Source: Tetrapisispora phaffii CBS 4417
Lineage: Eukaryota > Ascomycota > Saccharomycetes > Saccharomycetales > Saccharomycetaceae
NCBI RefSeq assembly: GCF_000236905.1
Contig: NC_016527.1
Location: 372,001-436,000 of the forward strand
Length of the DNA: 64,000 bases
Direction of reading: 5' to 3'
The notes beneath the pieces were generated by a model. It did no database searches. It saw nothing but the letters and a program-made list of their open reading frames with translations, and was not told the origin of the DNA. The position numbers and the translations under genes were made by a program. Below are positions 51,842 through 63,756 of this stretch, piece after piece (the stretch's first letter is position 1; each line of letters starts with the position of its first letter).

Positions 51842-53547
51842 GATCGACACTTGAAAATGCACGTCTAACCTTTATTTGGCGTAATTGTCACTCCTTATAA
51901 TGCGTCGTGTAGTTATAATACAAGATATACTTGTGTTTCTATAAATTTATTCTACCTTTGATATAGATATATTATTATCTCTTACAATGAAATTTTTCGA
52001 TATTTTACAACGTTAATATTTCAGCGGGCCTTGTTACCTGTGTATTCTCATAGTACACGAAGGGCCAGATAAATAAGATCATGCACTCACATGCAATAGA
52101 AGGATGACTTTGATAAAGGTTTTGATACACGGGACGACAGTAAGCACCTTGTAAAGATTACTGAAACAAAGCCAGTTGCAATTGAATAAGTACACTATGC
52201 ATTATAACTAAAAAAAACATACATATACATATACATAGTGCATAGATAGCGTAATGGTGTCAATCAAATTATTTAACTTGTAGAAGTGGCCGTCAATGTG
52301 TGTGTTATAACATAACACATTGAAATAGAACCAAGCAGATCAGTTTTACTTATAAACTAGATTGTTATTTACCTGCTTACTTCCTATCCGCATGCTAAGA
52401 TATATTCATGCGTATCACGTCTGAGCATGGCGTATCAATTCTTGATATATTAATAATATTAAGATTAGACGCGACGCATACCCAAAGAGTAGAGAAACTA
52501 ACAGATCACCATAATCATGATCATCTCGACAAGTTACCCTCCCTGATCAAATAGTGACCAGAACATATCTGTTGCGATCGTATTTTGGATTACTGCACTG
52601 CTAGGAATATACATGTACGTGTGTGTCCGTATCTAATGCGGTTGTACGGCACTCGTTCGATGCTGTTGTGTTTGTCTCAAGGAACAGGACGTTGAAAAAT
52701 GAAACGGAAACAGAAAAAAAAAAGAGAGAGAAAGTGCGAGGGACAAACCGGAAATGTCAACAAATTAGCAAAAAAAAAAGTTCCAAATGACGATTTCTAA
52801 GAACACTGCCACACACATGCGGACCCGCGGAAACACGCACGCATGCCAATTTGTTAATGAGGTTTTTTTCGGCACTCAGCCATCCGATGTGCCGAATAGC
52901 CGTTTTTCTTGAAAAGAGAACCTGGATCTTTTCCCAATAGAGCGGGACGGCATCCTCCAAAACGTTTTGTGATAATTTGAGGCTTGGAGAATTTACGAAC
53001 CTAACCGTCGCGAATGTTTTAGATCCCAAAAATTGAAAAAATATGAGATCTTATCTTATAGAGCTTTAGAGTATTTTATTGGTTATTGGAGCAATCTAAG
53101 ATATATAGATTCATATCTCTATATTTGAATGCATAATATGTTAAATGGTTTGTATTGTAAGTTATATAAAGCGCATTGGTTGGTATACATAAAATGGATA
53201 GATGGTCCTGTGACTTCTCCTGTACCTTGTTAAGGGATATATATGTGACGCTTTTTAGAGTGAAATATTTTATTAAATGCAGTAGTGATATAATTATATA
53301 TTATTTAGTATTGTCGTATATTAATTAGTGAGACAAAAAAACGAAATCTTCCTTGTTTTGTAAAATAGAGAGAAAAAGTTATTAGTAAAGTGTTTTAGTT
53401 GCACTCATGAATACCATTAATTTCCCAACGTATGGTTACAGTTATGCTATGCCTGTTACCTCATGACGATCCAGCTCCGTGTGTCTACAATATTAGCTAA
53501 AAGATGATTGAGATTGAGATACAACCAAATAGTATCAAAAAAAATTA
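51842..53547. other. CET1 upstream region and USV1/RGM1 3' flank
   Basis: This is 1.7 kb without a supported gene. The paralogous small genes YPL229W and YMR181C, which lie here in S. cerevisiae, are not recognisable. Present are a bulged hairpin (52294-52323, TGTGTTAT arms), a purine-rich tract (52700-52740), a GC-richer island (about 52740-53020) with CCCGCGGA at 52825-52832, and an 8-bp inverted repeat TTCGGCAC/GTGCCGAA (52868-52896). Confidence 0.5.
52868..52896. repeat. short inverted repeat in GC-rich island
   Basis: TTCGGCAC (52868-52875) is followed after 13 bases by its complement GTGCCGAA (52889-52896). It lies in a segment that is richer in G and C than the surrounding spacer. It could be a dyad protein site or an RNA stem. 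Confidence 0.6.
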
Positions 53548-54633
53548 TTATATTATTAAACTTTTATGATTACCTAAAGGTAACATGGTTGGTAAGTTTT
53601 GATATGTTCTGTATGTTGGCGAATGTTCCGAGTTGCTAGTTATGTCATGGTGATACTCTCTATTCAACGGAAGGTATGTTTGAATTGAACTATTTTGAGT
53701 ATATGGTTGTGGTAATCTTGTTTGAGCGGGTCTTTGCTGTTGTGGTGGTTGGTACGTTGACATTGGCCTTTCTTGTTGCACGTACACTTGGTTAGAAGGA
53801 GGTAATTCTGGCTGGTTGTAATTATATAATATTTGATTATCAAGTGGTCTGTGGACGCTTGCTGGTTCCCCGCCGTAACCGATATTACCTATGGGGTTTG
53901 CATGTATTGGTAATGGCAATCTTCTTGTTTTAATATTATCGTATCCAACATATTGACTCTGATTGATTGGAGATAATGAGAATGATGCTTGTGGAGAGAA
54001 ATTGCTATGAGGTACACTATTTTGAGTATAGGTAATATGTTGAGCAATTTGACTAGGCGGAGGAGTTGGTAATTCATTATTGCCATTTTGAATTTCATAA
54101 AATCCGCCATAAGCTTGATCCATTTTCATTAAATTGGGTGAATAGATAGGATTGTTTACATTTATTTGTCTGTATTCATTTGATGGTGGCAACTGCATGT
54201 AGCCAAGGTGACTAGATGGCATCGAATTAAGATCAATTGCATTCGTTGATGTGGCAGTGATAGTGGAAGGTTTAGAAACACCATGAACTAGAGTGATGTT
54301 CGTAAATGTTTCATGTCTACCATTATTGCCATTGCGTCTTCTTCTTGTCTGAATAACCATATCCTTACCATGGACGGATTCAATATGTTGTTTTAAATTA
54401 TCAATTCTACTAAAAAACTTCAAGCATACATGACATTTAAATGGTTTTTCGCCAGTATGTTTTCTTCTATGCCTTGTTAAATTTTCTGATCTAGTAAAAA
54501 CCATATTGCAACCTTCAAAACCTGTGCATACATATTTTTTTTTGGCTCTTTTTTGGTTGGTAGGTTTAGAAGTGACTTTCTTGCCTAATTGTTTTTTTTG
54601 TGTAGTTAAACTCATTATTCTATTTTTGGGCAT
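53548..54633 (-). CDS. USV1: C2H2 zinc-finger transcription factor of the Usv1/Rgm1 pair
   Basis: The 361-residue protein has two adjacent C2H2 fingers near the N-terminus: CTGFEGCNMVFTRSENLTRH (about 34-58) and CHVCLKFFSRIDNLKQH (about 64-87), joined by the classic HTGEKPF linker. The second finger is nearly identical to that of S. cerevisiae Rgm1/Usv1. The remainder is Pro, Gln, Asn and Tyr-rich without a fold, as expected of an activation or repression region. Usv1 controls genes for non-fermentable carbon use and salt stress. CET1 and FAS2 flank it, as in YPL228W-YPL230W-YPL231W; RGM1 (YMR182C) is the duplicate, so either name could apply. ATG 54633 is the first in frame; 54615 is an alternative. 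Confidence 0.88.
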   Translation of the reverse strand: MPKNRIMSLTTQKKQLGKKVTSKPTNQKRAKKKYVCTGFEGCNMVFTRSENLTRHRRKHTGEKPFKCHVCLKFFSRIDNLKQHIESVHGKDMVIQTRRRRNGNNGRHETFTNITLVHGVSKPSTITATSTNAIDLNSMPSSHLGYMQLPPSNEYRQINVNNPIYSPNLMKMDQAYGGFYEIQNGNNELPTPPPSQIAQHITYTQNSVPHSNFSPQASFSLSPINQSQYVGYDNIKTRRLPLPIHANPIGNIGYGGEPASVHRPLDNQILYNYNQPELPPSNQVYVQQERPMSTYQPPQQQRPAQTRLPQPYTQNSSIQTYLPLNREYHHDITSNSEHSPTYRTYQNLPTMLPLGNHKSLII

Positions 54634-55485
54634 TTGTATTGAAATCAATCAAGAACTTTGTTTCCTTTTAGCTTTAATGATCCATTTAAATATATAGAAA
54701 TCGACGAAATAAAAATATTGTTCCGTCAAATTATTTCTTATAATGTATGTAATTGGATACTACTTGTTAGTATAATAATATGTTATCGTTGTTATATATA
54801 AAATGGAAAGAAAATAAAAATTTATTGAATCTTCATTAATAATATAACTGTATGAATATGAATAATAATAATAATAATAGCAAGAAACAGCAGTTGAAAA
54901 ATGTTGCAAACCAAATAAATAGACTTAAAGAGAAAAAGAAATCGAAGATCCAATCCTGTATTAATAAGTTAATAGATCTATCTTTATATATATTTGTCTG
55001 TGTCAAAGAATATAGATTTGTTCAACTCGTTTGAACAAAACACTAAGAAATAAGTACTGTATTTGTCAATATTAGCATTGGCTTACATTTTCGATCAATA
55101 ATAAATCCTTAATTAAACTAAAGAAGGCTTTGTTGTAATCTTGTAACCCAAACAAAAAGGAACTGCTTTAATCTGTTCCTTCTGTTACGTTGAAACGAAA
55201 ATACAATATCTGAGTAAGTGCATTTTTTAAACCGAATTCACATTGATATACTAGTGGGAATAAATGGTTAAAATAAAAGGGTAAATAAAGCATGAAGAAC
55301 TGCAACATCCAAGAAATTATTCATTAGTTCAAAAAGAAAAGAAAAAGAAATGAAAGAGATTTACAATGAGAGTTCAATTAATTAACGAAGAACATTTGTG
55401 CCTTAAATCTCAACGATTAATAAAATAATTTCCCGATGTCGTGAAAAAGCACATAAAAATAATCTCATCTAATCTAATCTAATAA

Positions 55486-55537
55486 GTAATATTGCATTTT
55501 AAAATTAGTTAATACTAGTTCTAAAATGCAATATTAC
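55486..55537. repeat. perfect 16-bp inverted repeat with 20-bp loop
   Basis: GTAATATTGCATTTTA (55486-55501) is complementary without mismatch to 55522-55537. The loop is 20 bases. The repeat is AT-rich and could extrude as a cruciform or form an RNA hairpin. Confidence 0.9.
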
Positions 55538-55836
55538 AAGTAAATCTTAGAAGCACTTGGAGAGACGGCAGTGTGTGTAAATGTCAAGTCAATGTAACGT
55601 CAAATAACTTCATCCTCTTAAAACGGAAAGATTCTGAAACAGAGATACGCATACACAAAAGACGAAAATTAGAGGGAAACACTTTTTTTAGTCTGTTATT
55701 TAAATTACTGTACGGGAACGCGTTCTTCCTAAACAGTAAACAATGGTAGTAAATAAGAGGAGATATAATGTCTATGAAAACATAAGGCAGAAAACAGTAT
55801 AAAAAAACAGTCGTTGGTCCATGTAGATGGTACATT

Positions 55837-55844
55837 TCCGTGGA
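55837..55844. promoter_or_regulatory. Pdr1/Pdr3-type element (PDRE) in USV1/RGM1 upstream region
   Basis: TCCGTGGA is a known PDRE form. It lies about 1.2 kb upstream of the USV1/RGM1 start codon, at a distance that is long for yeast but inside the same promoter-like spacer. Confidence 0.4.
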
Positions 55845-55956
55845 ACGCTTTCTGCATAAAATATTGAGAAACAGTGATATACCTGTATATCCCCAATAAA
55901 AATGCACATTACTAAGTTACGGTGATGCCAATTACTAAATAATATTAGATTCCATG

Positions 55957-56040
55957 AAAAAAGAAGAAGATACAAAAAAGAAGGAGAAGGAGAAAAAATG
56001 CAAGAAGAAAAGAAAAAAAAAAAAAAAAAAAGAAAGGGAA
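55957..56040. repeat. purine-only tract with long A run
   Basis: The plus strand is nearly all A and G over about 80 bases, including 19 consecutive A. Such tracts are stiff, exclude nucleosomes, and are a common place for sequencing length errors. Confidence 0.8.
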
Positions 56041-57140
56041 ACCAGTAATAGGTCCATATCAACTTCCATTTGCATAAGAAGAATATCTATTAATTTCTAT
56101 TAATGTAAATGGTGCACAGAGGGTTGTTTTTTTTATAAATCTTGGTCGTAATTAAATTCCCTGCATCCGTTCTGGGCTCCTTGAAAACACCCAATATGGA
56201 CCTAATAACACCAGCTCCTTCCTCTTTTGAGCCTCTCTTAACTTCTTCTGAATGTTGTCTCTTTGTCTCCTCACTTCTACCGGAGCTGACAAAATCAAAA
56301 AAACATATTTTGATTCTACCAATATTGCCACTAAATCAGGCAGAGGCTTGGTCCCACATCAGAATGTAAATAATATGATTCTCTTGTTGTCTAAAAAATT
56401 GGTGCAAAAAACTACTATAATATAAGGCATATATTCTTTTCCGCGTAGTTCTAGAGACACGGAAAGCTTCCGTTAAATATGGTTAATCAAATTTATTAGC
56501 ATCCGGACTCTGTCATCCGAGCCGCAGTCCGTTTAACAAATAAAATTACCTCCTTCTTCATCATCTCAAGGGTTAAATTCAGAGGGTTTAACGTACGACG
56601 CGAAGTAACTCAGAGGGCTCCATGTACCAATTTTCACCAATATAGCATTCGTCATAAATCTTTAGTAGATCTGAGAGTTTTTTGTAAACTATACTATAAT
56701 GCGCCTCCTCTCGTTAACTAGAAAATGCCTGACAACATGTTATAAGAAACATTTTACCTAGGGATTGAAGAAAGTGAGACATAGAAGTAATTTCATTGAT
56801 GTTTTGTTTTTCTTTCTGCCGTCATGTTTCTTTTTCTTAAGGCGTAGAATTTTTGCGAATTGTATATAGTATTTTAAAATTTAAATTTCATGTTCCGGCG
56901 TTAATGCCATTCTGATTGTAGACAGGAGTCAGGATCTCTCCGCTCTCTCCCGTTTCTTGTTCTTTCGATCTCTTCTAGTTCTCCCTTTCCCCCTCACAAG
57001 GAAGCAACGAGTTCCGAGCTCCGAATGACTTCATTTTTCATAGGCAGATAGTTAGTCCTTGATCGACACTGTGTACCCATTCTAGGAATCTATCTAATAC
57101 ATTCATACCTGCATCTTCTCAAAATTTCTACCCGTCTTAT

Positions 57141-57179
57141 GTTTTCTCCGTGGACTGTGGATCAGTCCACGGAGAAAAC
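57141..57179. repeat. perfect 16-bp hairpin carrying two PDRE sites
   Basis: GTTTTCTCCGTGGACT (57141-57156) is separated by seven bases from its exact complement (57164-57179). Each arm contains a PDRE: TCCGTGGA at 57147-57154 and TCCACGGA at 57166-57173. The site centres are 19 bp apart. It lies about 2.5 kb upstream of USV1/RGM1 and 0.9 kb beyond the FAS2 stop. Confidence 0.9.
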
Positions 57180-58104
57180 TCATGGACCTGCATTTAATAG
57201 CAAATTCTGTATAGTGTCAACATAGTAAATAGCAATATTCTAAAGCAAGAGGCAGTGTGTCAAATTCTACGTACCATACGAACACGAAGAAAAGTGTTTT
57301 TCCTAAAAAGTTCTATCCATATTAGTTAACGATTGAAGTATCCACGCCGGTTATTACTTCTTTATGATCATTCTTAAGAGTAAAGAAAAAAGAAATCCTG
57401 AACTAAACGCTAACGTGTCAACTTCGTTATAAGTTATGTGTATAGATAACTTCTCTTGGCATAGAATATAATTACCACTATAACACTACAGTAGTAGTCA
57501 ATCTGTCTGCAAAGAACTGTGGGAGCCAAAGAATCAAGAAGATTCGATTCTGGAATTAAATCTCATGATAAAATAATGTTGTCGACTAACAATACTAATA
57601 ATTATATTCTAAATTCGATAAAATGTGAAAGAGTAGTGAAGCCATAACAAACAATTGTAGGTGTAAAGAAGAAGTATTGATAATATCTTGTGCCTCGTAA
57701 TCTGAAAAAATAACACGCTGTGATGATTGCAAGGATACAACAGACTGGGAAAATATGGTCTTATGAATTAGAACTTTTAACCTTTGCTATTCGTTGTTGA
57801 TTTGTGACTACAATAAGCACTACAAAAAATTTCCTGTTGCAAAGTTCAATATTCTTAGCTCTAACAAGGTAGTGATAAATAATTCTTATATATTTCTAGC
57901 AGGGAAAAAAACATTCATCAAGTACTATAGTTGAGAAAAAAGCGGATATTTCTACCGCTGCTTTATGTCGTAAATCAGTAAAATATAAAATGTATTTGGA
58001 GAACGTATCAATTTTTTAAATTGTAGCAAATAGTAAACTCACGTCCACATAGAGAAAAAACGATCTTACATTTATTAATGTATAAATTACATACTATACT
58101 TAAA

Positions 58105-61100
58105 TTATTTGCTAATCGCTACGGCTACAGATTGGAAATCATTGTGTGAAATTGAAACAGTGACTTCGTTAACACCTGCAGCAGATGCCAATATCTTAGC
58201 TTCACCATGTAGAACAACTTGAGGTCCCTTTCCCTCAGCGCGGAATATTTCAATATCGATTAGTGGGGCACCGCCACCTTGTGATTTAACACCTAAAGCT
58301 TTAAAGACAGCCTCTTTAGCAGACCAAGTTCCAGCAAAGGAGCTTTGAATAGAAGGTTGAGCTTGACAATATTCAATCTCCTTTGGTGTAAAATTACGTT
58401 CAATAAATGTACTGTTATTAATATTTATAGCGTTGATTAATTCAACATCTACACCAACATTTTTGGTATCTTTACTCTTAGAGATTGCTTCGGTGACTAG
58501 ATTGTTGACAATATTGGCAGTGTCCTTCTCAGACACGCTGATATAGTTATCTTCTCTCTGAATCCCACCTTCTTTGTAAATCAATTCACCGGTTTTGGTA
58601 CAAGGACTGACACGAGTTAATGGATCCAAGTAAACACGTTGTTCCAATTCATCACTGTATGGAGGGTTCTCTTTACTGACAAATAGTTTGTTATGGAACA
58701 TACCATTGTTGAAATACTTTGAAGCAGATTTACTTCTGGTATTGACTTTTAGAGCATACTTATTATAAACTTCCTCAGAGACAGCTGCATATAAGTAGTC
58801 TGGATGAACAACAATTGCTTGACCACCCTTTTGACCAAAACCAAAAGAAGTGATGGAAACGGCCTTAATACCATCAGTCCTGATTGATTTAGATGGGAAT
58901 AATACATATTCGAATTGTTCTAAGTACTTATCAATATTATCAGCATTTCTGTTACCTGGAACAATACCACTATTCAAAATTTGTAAAGCACCATTCAGCA
59001 TCCACGCACCAGCTGCACCTTTAGGATGACCAGTTAAAAATTTTTGGAAAACACCCAACACTGGATTACCTTCAGACCTACCAAGATGCTCCATCATTTT
59101 GTTAATGGTAGCAGACTCATTCTTTTCGTTAGCTTTAGTTGAAGTACCATGGAAAGAAGCAACACCTAAATCATCAATAGTTAAACCGAATGTAGCTAAG
59201 GAACCTCTTAATGGAGCAATACGTGGATCGCTCTTGAAAAATTCATTACCCCATTGAGATTGTGCATATCTGACTTGTTTGTCAGCTTCACGTTGAATTT
59301 CGTCAGTACGCTCTAGAATAAACTCTTTTTTATCTTCCTCTGATAATCCTGAAACTTCGTATTGCAATAACTCAATCTCATTTTCAATCCATTCCTTGAT
59401 TTGTCTTTCACGGTTAACAAATTGACGTTTTCTGTATTTAACGTCTAACATTGGCGATTTAAATTTCAAATTACCATTAAATTCTCTAGCAGTGGTTAAA
59501 ATACCCTTACCTGGTGCTGGAACAGATCTACCAATTTTATCAGTAGCTGTGGCTGTCATTGCAACAATACCATAAATTGGAACACCCATCTTTAATGCTA
59601 AATCAGCTTGCATTATAACTTGGATACCAGCACCTTGTGCTTCCATAAAACCGTTACGAGATGTGGTAGCTGGTCTTGACATTTCAGCAGGGGTACGGCC
59701 ATGTTCAAACTCTTCAAGGGTGTTTGAAGTTGCATTCATATTGGCGAACTCATATGAACCTTCTTCTTGGAAATCATCATAACCACCTACAATACAAATT
59801 TTAGCTTTCTTCGAAAGAATAGTTTCAACACCAACATCAACAGATTCGACAGCAGTGGCACATGCACCTACTGGAGTTTTGATTGGACCTGAAGACGAAA
59901 TCAACAACATGTTGACCCAAGCAGACATAGTGTTGATAAACGATTCTTGTAGGATATCGTTTTGGACTGGAATATCTTTGTAACGATCTTTAAACATACC
60001 ACGTAGCGCAGAAACACCACCAATACCAGAACCAGAACAGTTACCAACCTCTGAAATATGAACATATTCGTACATTTCATACGGATCAGTGATACCGGAT
60101 GAGATAAAAGCTTCGACTACAGATACTAGTACGTATAAAGTTAAAGGATCGACTTGAGAGATAATATCATCACTGATACCGTAAGTTTTGGCATTCCAAC
60201 CAGTTGGTATTTGACCAGCAACTAAACGATCAAACTTCAAAGCCTTAGGAATGTATAATGAAGCTCCCTTTAATAACTTAATAGAATATTCACCGGATTC
60301 AGGGATTTCGAAAATATCAACCTTGTCTCCGTGTTGTAATTTGAATTGCTTTGCAGTCTCCATTGAAGCTTCAAAAGGCTCCATATCTTCTTCAATGAGA
60401 ACTTCTTGGATTAACTGTTTCTTGTTAGGATCGTAGCCATTGAATAATTCGGATTCAATTAATCTAATGCCTGCATGTTCCAAGATATAACTTTCGTATT
60501 TAGTCTTTACATCATTATCGTTTACAGGTTCATTAGTCTTCGAATCAACCCAACCAGTATAAGAACGACCCTTTAGGTTACCGTTATGGTATTTAATTAA
60601 ACCCATCATCCAGGCCATTTCGACACAACCTTCTAATGAAAACTTACCAGTAGATTCCATTTCCCATCTGGTTCTGGAAGAACCCCATGGACCAACTTCA
60701 GCAAAACCGGTAACAACAATTACTTTTTCTAAATCTAATAACCCTTCTAAATCTTCATTTGTCGTTTGTTTAATTTCCTTATGAGCTCTTAATTCTGGGA
60801 AATTTAGTTGAATATTAGCTCTTGGTTTAATTTCTACCTTAGTGTAAGCTGAATCAGCGTTTTCACCTTTAACAGTCTTGTGTTCTAAAGCCGTTTCAAT
60901 AGAAACTGCTTTCCTGACATCAGACGTTTCAGTTAAGTCGGCACGTAATTTGGCTGTGAACTCTTTCAAATCGGTTAAGAATTGTAAACCACCATTCAAA
61001 TCTGCCATAACAGGAGATTTTTGTGATAATTCTACGATTTCAGGCATAATTAAACCTAATAAGTTAAAAGCCATTTCCTTTTGTGAAAAAGTACGAACAC

Positions 61101-63756
61101 CCATTTTTTCAATGCCTTCGGCGATGATATTGTTGGCTGACATTAATCCAGTACCTCTGGTCCAACCAATAATGGCACCACAGATTGTTAATTGATTAGC
61201 CCAAGACTCTGAATGCCATCTGTTGAACAGAGTTTCCATAGATAATTTAGATTCTGAATATAAACCATCACCACCAAAGGTACCATGATTTGGTGACAAA
61301 GGTAAGATAACTTGCGCTGGTCTAGTCTCGATACCTCTGGAAGATTTTTCCTTCTTTACGGCACCCATTAGTCTTAGGATATTTGTTAACATAATCCTAT
61401 GGGCAAATTCAGACTTCGAATCTATGTTTTCTAATTCAATACCATTTTCTGGGATAGCAGCAAATGGAATAATGACATCCAAATCCCATCCTAAACCACC
61501 ATTCTTCTCGTCATCATATATATAATTGACTAAAGCTTCGACATCCTGTTTTGAACCTTGGTTAAAAGGAACAACCATTAAAATAGAGCCCCTGGAACCG
61601 TAAGTGGCATACATAGATTGATAGAAATCTGTAACTTTCTTAGAAAAACGAGATGTAGTGACAATTACTTTAGCACCACCTTGTAATAAACCTTGTAGTA
61701 CATCTGCGCCAATAGAACCTTGGCCAGCACCTGTTATTAACACGTATTTGTCTTTGAAAGTGATACCATCCATGGCAGCTCTTTCTAAACCATCTAAGAA
61801 TAAAGATGATAATTGACGATCATATTTCCATTCTCCAGAAGGTAACTTCTTCTTTAAATGGAGGAATGGGACAGTCTCTCTTGGAATTGTCGAGGAAACA
61901 TTCTTATTAGAGTTGGTTTTATTTGTTAGTGTAGCGACTACCTTTGTAGCATCGGTATCCAAATCATCGTCGATAACACCTGCTAATTTTGTCGTTTGTG
62001 AGGAGTCGATTTCATCAGAGTTCTTCAAAAACTTTATTAACTCACCGTATAAGTTTTCAAATTCTAAAGCAGTAGAATCAGAAATATCATGCTGAGTAGC
62101 TTGTAAGGTAATGGCTTTGTAAACTCTTGTTAGATCGTCTTGAATAGTTGAGTGTTGCTCTCTGGTCATTGGTCCACCTAATGCCATTTCTTGGACATAT
62201 TGGGACAATTTTCTAACCTTTTCTCTTGGCTCTTCTGAGTACGTGATATTACCATTTTTGTCAATTGATGTCTTTGGACCAGTTGGTTTGGAAATATCCT
62301 TATAAACAGGATCCATCTTAATAACTTCTTTACAGTTTTCGATTAATTGATAACCTAAATTTTTGACCATTTGGTAGTTCTCACCTTTCGTTTCATTAGT
62401 ATTAGAAACGTGGTACTCCATAAACTTGATCAAGGTTTCATTAGATCTGTTCATGATGTTGATAGCTTCACTGACAACCTTTCTATCAACATTCTTCAAA
62501 ACACCATGAATGACTTCAAAATATAGGCAAAGTAAAGATTGTCTAGCCCAGTTCCAAGAAGAATCAAAAACTCTTGCCTTCTTTCTTGAGAATGATGTAG
62601 CAATACCGCTAACAAAATATTCACCTAATTCAGCAGTTAGGTAATCCAATTGAGCTTGTAATTCAGCAACAGAGTCTTTTTCTTTCAAGAATTTTCTTTC
62701 ACCTCCATCTAAATCCATTTTCAAATAACGAGCCAAGGCTTGTAATTGTTGACGAGCCATAACTTTTTGATCCTTGGTGAATTCATCGAAGGCAGCAGCA
62801 TCAATTGTAGCACCTCCAGCACCGGCACCGGCACCTGTACTACTAGCACCAGAAGAAGCAGCAGATAAATCAATTCCATACATGGAAGCATACTTTTGAG
62901 TAGCTGAATCCCAGAACGAATTAGCATCAGCTTCAGAGGTTAAACGAGAAGTTGGTTCTTGGGCCAAAGCGACTAAAAGAACAGAATCTTGTCTGCTGGG
63001 TGGTAAGCCCCAACGGTTTTGTAAGTACTTTCTTGTGACAGTAATGGAGAAACCACCAGGCATCTTAGAAGAAATCAATCTGGAGACTAAAGATGAGGAC
63101 TGTTTACCTAATGACCCGGAGAAAGTATCTTGGAAGGTTTCAGCCAATTCTTCTAATGGAGTTTCCTCTGGTTTTTCTGGAGTGTTTCCAAATTCCTTAC
63201 CTAAATCACCTAAAATTTCATTTTGGACAGTAGATTTACCACCAACCAAATCCTTAATTGTCTTTGACATCGAGATGCCATCTAAAGGTTTCTTTAATTT
63301 ATGAGCTACCAAAACATTCAAAACTAGAGCAGCCTTAACCGGTTCTTCGGATAATGCAGCAGCAGGAGCACTTGAAGTTGGTGCTGGTGCTGAAACTGCA
63401 GGGGCATTTGCAACAGGTGCAGCCACTGTAGGAGCGGTAGTTGTTGGCTCTGGTTCCTCAGTTTCTTGAATTTCAGGAGTATAATAAATCTCATTTGCGT
63501 CTTTGCCGTAGCATAAAACTTGTCTTTGTAAAGATAAAGCACTATCGTATGATTCATATTTACTTTTAATTGTTCTTTGGGCCATACCAGCCAAAGTTGG
63601 GGATGGACCAATTTCAACCACTCTTTCAGTGTTGAAGTCCTTTAAGAATACATCTTGAGTTTCAATCCATCTCACAGGAGACGCAAATTGATACGCTAAT
63701 AATTCTGTTAATAAAACGTGAGCTAATTCTTGCTCAACCTCAGCTTTCATTACCAT
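58105..63756 (-). CDS. FAS2: fatty acid synthase subunit alpha
   Basis: The 1883-residue protein (1887 in S. cerevisiae) builds palmitoyl- and stearoyl-CoA with Fas1 in an alpha6-beta6 barrel. In order it has an N-terminal malonyl/palmitoyl-transferase portion, an Ala/Pro-rich linker (about 95-135), the ACP domain with pantetheine Ser in [10 protein letters not shown] (about 174), ketoreductase ([19 protein letters not shown], about 672), ketosynthase (Cys in [11 protein letters not shown], about 1297; [10 protein letters not shown] further on), and a C-terminal phosphopantetheinyl transferase ([19 protein letters not shown], about 1810). The starts at 63756 ([10 protein letters not shown]) and 63750 (MKAEVEQE, nearer the known yeast N-terminus) are both possible. 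No UAS-INO match is seen in the 244 upstream bases available. Confidence 0.98.
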   Translation of the reverse strand: MVMKAEVEQELAHVLLTELLAYQFASPVRWIETQDVFLKDFNTERVVEIGPSPTLAGMAQRTIKSKYESYDSALSLQRQVLCYGKDANEIYYTPEIQETEEPEPTTTAPTVAAPVANAPAVSAPAPTSSAPAAALSEEPVKAALVLNVLVAHKLKKPLDGISMSKTIKDLVGGKSTVQNEILGDLGKEFGNTPEKPEETPLEELAETFQDTFSGSLGKQSSSLVSRLISSKMPGGFSITVTRKYLQNRWGLPPSRQDSVLLVALAQEPTSRLTSEADANSFWDSATQKYASMYGIDLSAASSGASSTGAGAGAGGATIDAAAFDEFTKDQKVMARQQLQALARYLKMDLDGGERKFLKEKDSVAELQAQLDYLTAELGEYFVSGIATSFSRKKARVFDSSWNWARQSLLCLYFEVIHGVLKNVDRKVVSEAINIMNRSNETLIKFMEYHVSNTNETKGENYQMVKNLGYQLIENCKEVIKMDPVYKDISKPTGPKTSIDKNGNITYSEEPREKVRKLSQYVQEMALGGPMTREQHSTIQDDLTRVYKAITLQATQHDISDSTALEFENLYGELIKFLKNSDEIDSSQTTKLAGVIDDDLDTDATKVVATLTNKTNSNKNVSSTIPRETVPFLHLKKKLPSGEWKYDRQLSSLFLDGLERAAMDGITFKDKYVLITGAGQGSIGADVLQGLLQGGAKVIVTTSRFSKKVTDFYQSMYATYGSRGSILMVVPFNQGSKQDVEALVNYIYDDEKNGGLGWDLDVIIPFAAIPENGIELENIDSKSEFAHRIMLTNILRLMGAVKKEKSSRGIETRPAQVILPLSPNHGTFGGDGLYSESKLSMETLFNRWHSESWANQLTICGAIIGWTRGTGLMSANNIIAEGIEKMGVRTFSQKEMAFNLLGLIMPEIVELSQKSPVMADLNGGLQFLTDLKEFTAKLRADLTETSDVRKAVSIETALEHKTVKGENADSAYTKVEIKPRANIQLNFPELRAHKEIKQTTNEDLEGLLDLEKVIVVTGFAEVGPWGSSRTRWEMESTGKFSLEGCVEMAWMMGLIKYHNGNLKGRSYTGWVDSKTNEPVNDNDVKTKYESYILEHAGIRLIESELFNGYDPNKKQLIQEVLIEEDMEPFEASMETAKQFKLQHGDKVDIFEIPESGEYSIKLLKGASLYIPKALKFDRLVAGQIPTGWNAKTYGISDDIISQVDPLTLYVLVSVVEAFISSGITDPYEMYEYVHISEVGNCSGSGIGGVSALRGMFKDRYKDIPVQNDILQESFINTMSAWVNMLLISSSGPIKTPVGACATAVESVDVGVETILSKKAKICIVGGYDDFQEEGSYEFANMNATSNTLEEFEHGRTPAEMSRPATTSRNGFMEAQGAGIQVIMQADLALKMGVPIYGIVAMTATATDKIGRSVPAPGKGILTTAREFNGNLKFKSPMLDVKYRKRQFVNRERQIKEWIENEIELLQYEVSGLSEEDKKEFILERTDEIQREADKQVRYAQSQWGNEFFKSDPRIAPLRGSLATFGLTIDDLGVASFHGTSTKANEKNESATINKMMEHLGRSEGNPVLGVFQKFLTGHPKGAAGAWMLNGALQILNSGIVPGNRNADNIDKYLEQFEYVLFPSKSIRTDGIKAVSITSFGFGQKGGQAIVVHPDYLYAAVSEEVYNKYALKVNTRSKSASKYFNNGMFHNKLFVSKENPPYSDELEQRVYLDPLTRVSPCTKTGELIYKEGGIQREDNYISVSEKDTANIVNNLVTEAISKSKDTKNVGVDVELINAININNSTFIERNFTPKEIEYCQAQPSIQSSFAGTWSAKEAVFKALGVKSQGGGAPLIDIEIFRAEGKGPQVVLHGEAKILASAAGVNEVTVSISHNDFQSVAVAISK

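Larger units (their letters stand above)
54634..58104. other. 3.5-kb spacer between USV1/RGM1 and FAS2
   Basis: This is by far the longest gene-free stretch. It contains the USV1/RGM1 upstream region and the FAS2 3' flank. Seen here are two perfect 16-bp inverted repeats (55486-55537 and 57141-57179), three Pdr1/Pdr3-type elements (55837, 57147, 57166), a purine tract with 19 consecutive A near 56012-56030, and a CCCCCT stress-type element near 56990. Open frames are all short and the longest ones begin without an ATG. No tRNA B box or LTR end is recognised. Confidence 0.55.

Noticed and set aside
52757..53029. 90-codon minus-strand frame where YPL229W/YMR181C might be expected
   Set aside because: It begins with TTG rather than ATG and does not resemble the family.
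54852..55034. 60-codon plus-strand frame starting with Asn repeats
   Set aside because: Low complexity, divergent to USV1/RGM1 inside its promoter, no support as a gene.
55584..56369. frames of 75-107 codons on both strands in the USV1-FAS2 spacer
   Set aside because: One is the reverse of the purine tract and so is mostly Phe; one starts without ATG; none has a motif.
57540..57552. GATTCGATTCTGG resembling a tRNA T arm
   Set aside because: No A box upstream and no acceptor stem pairing.
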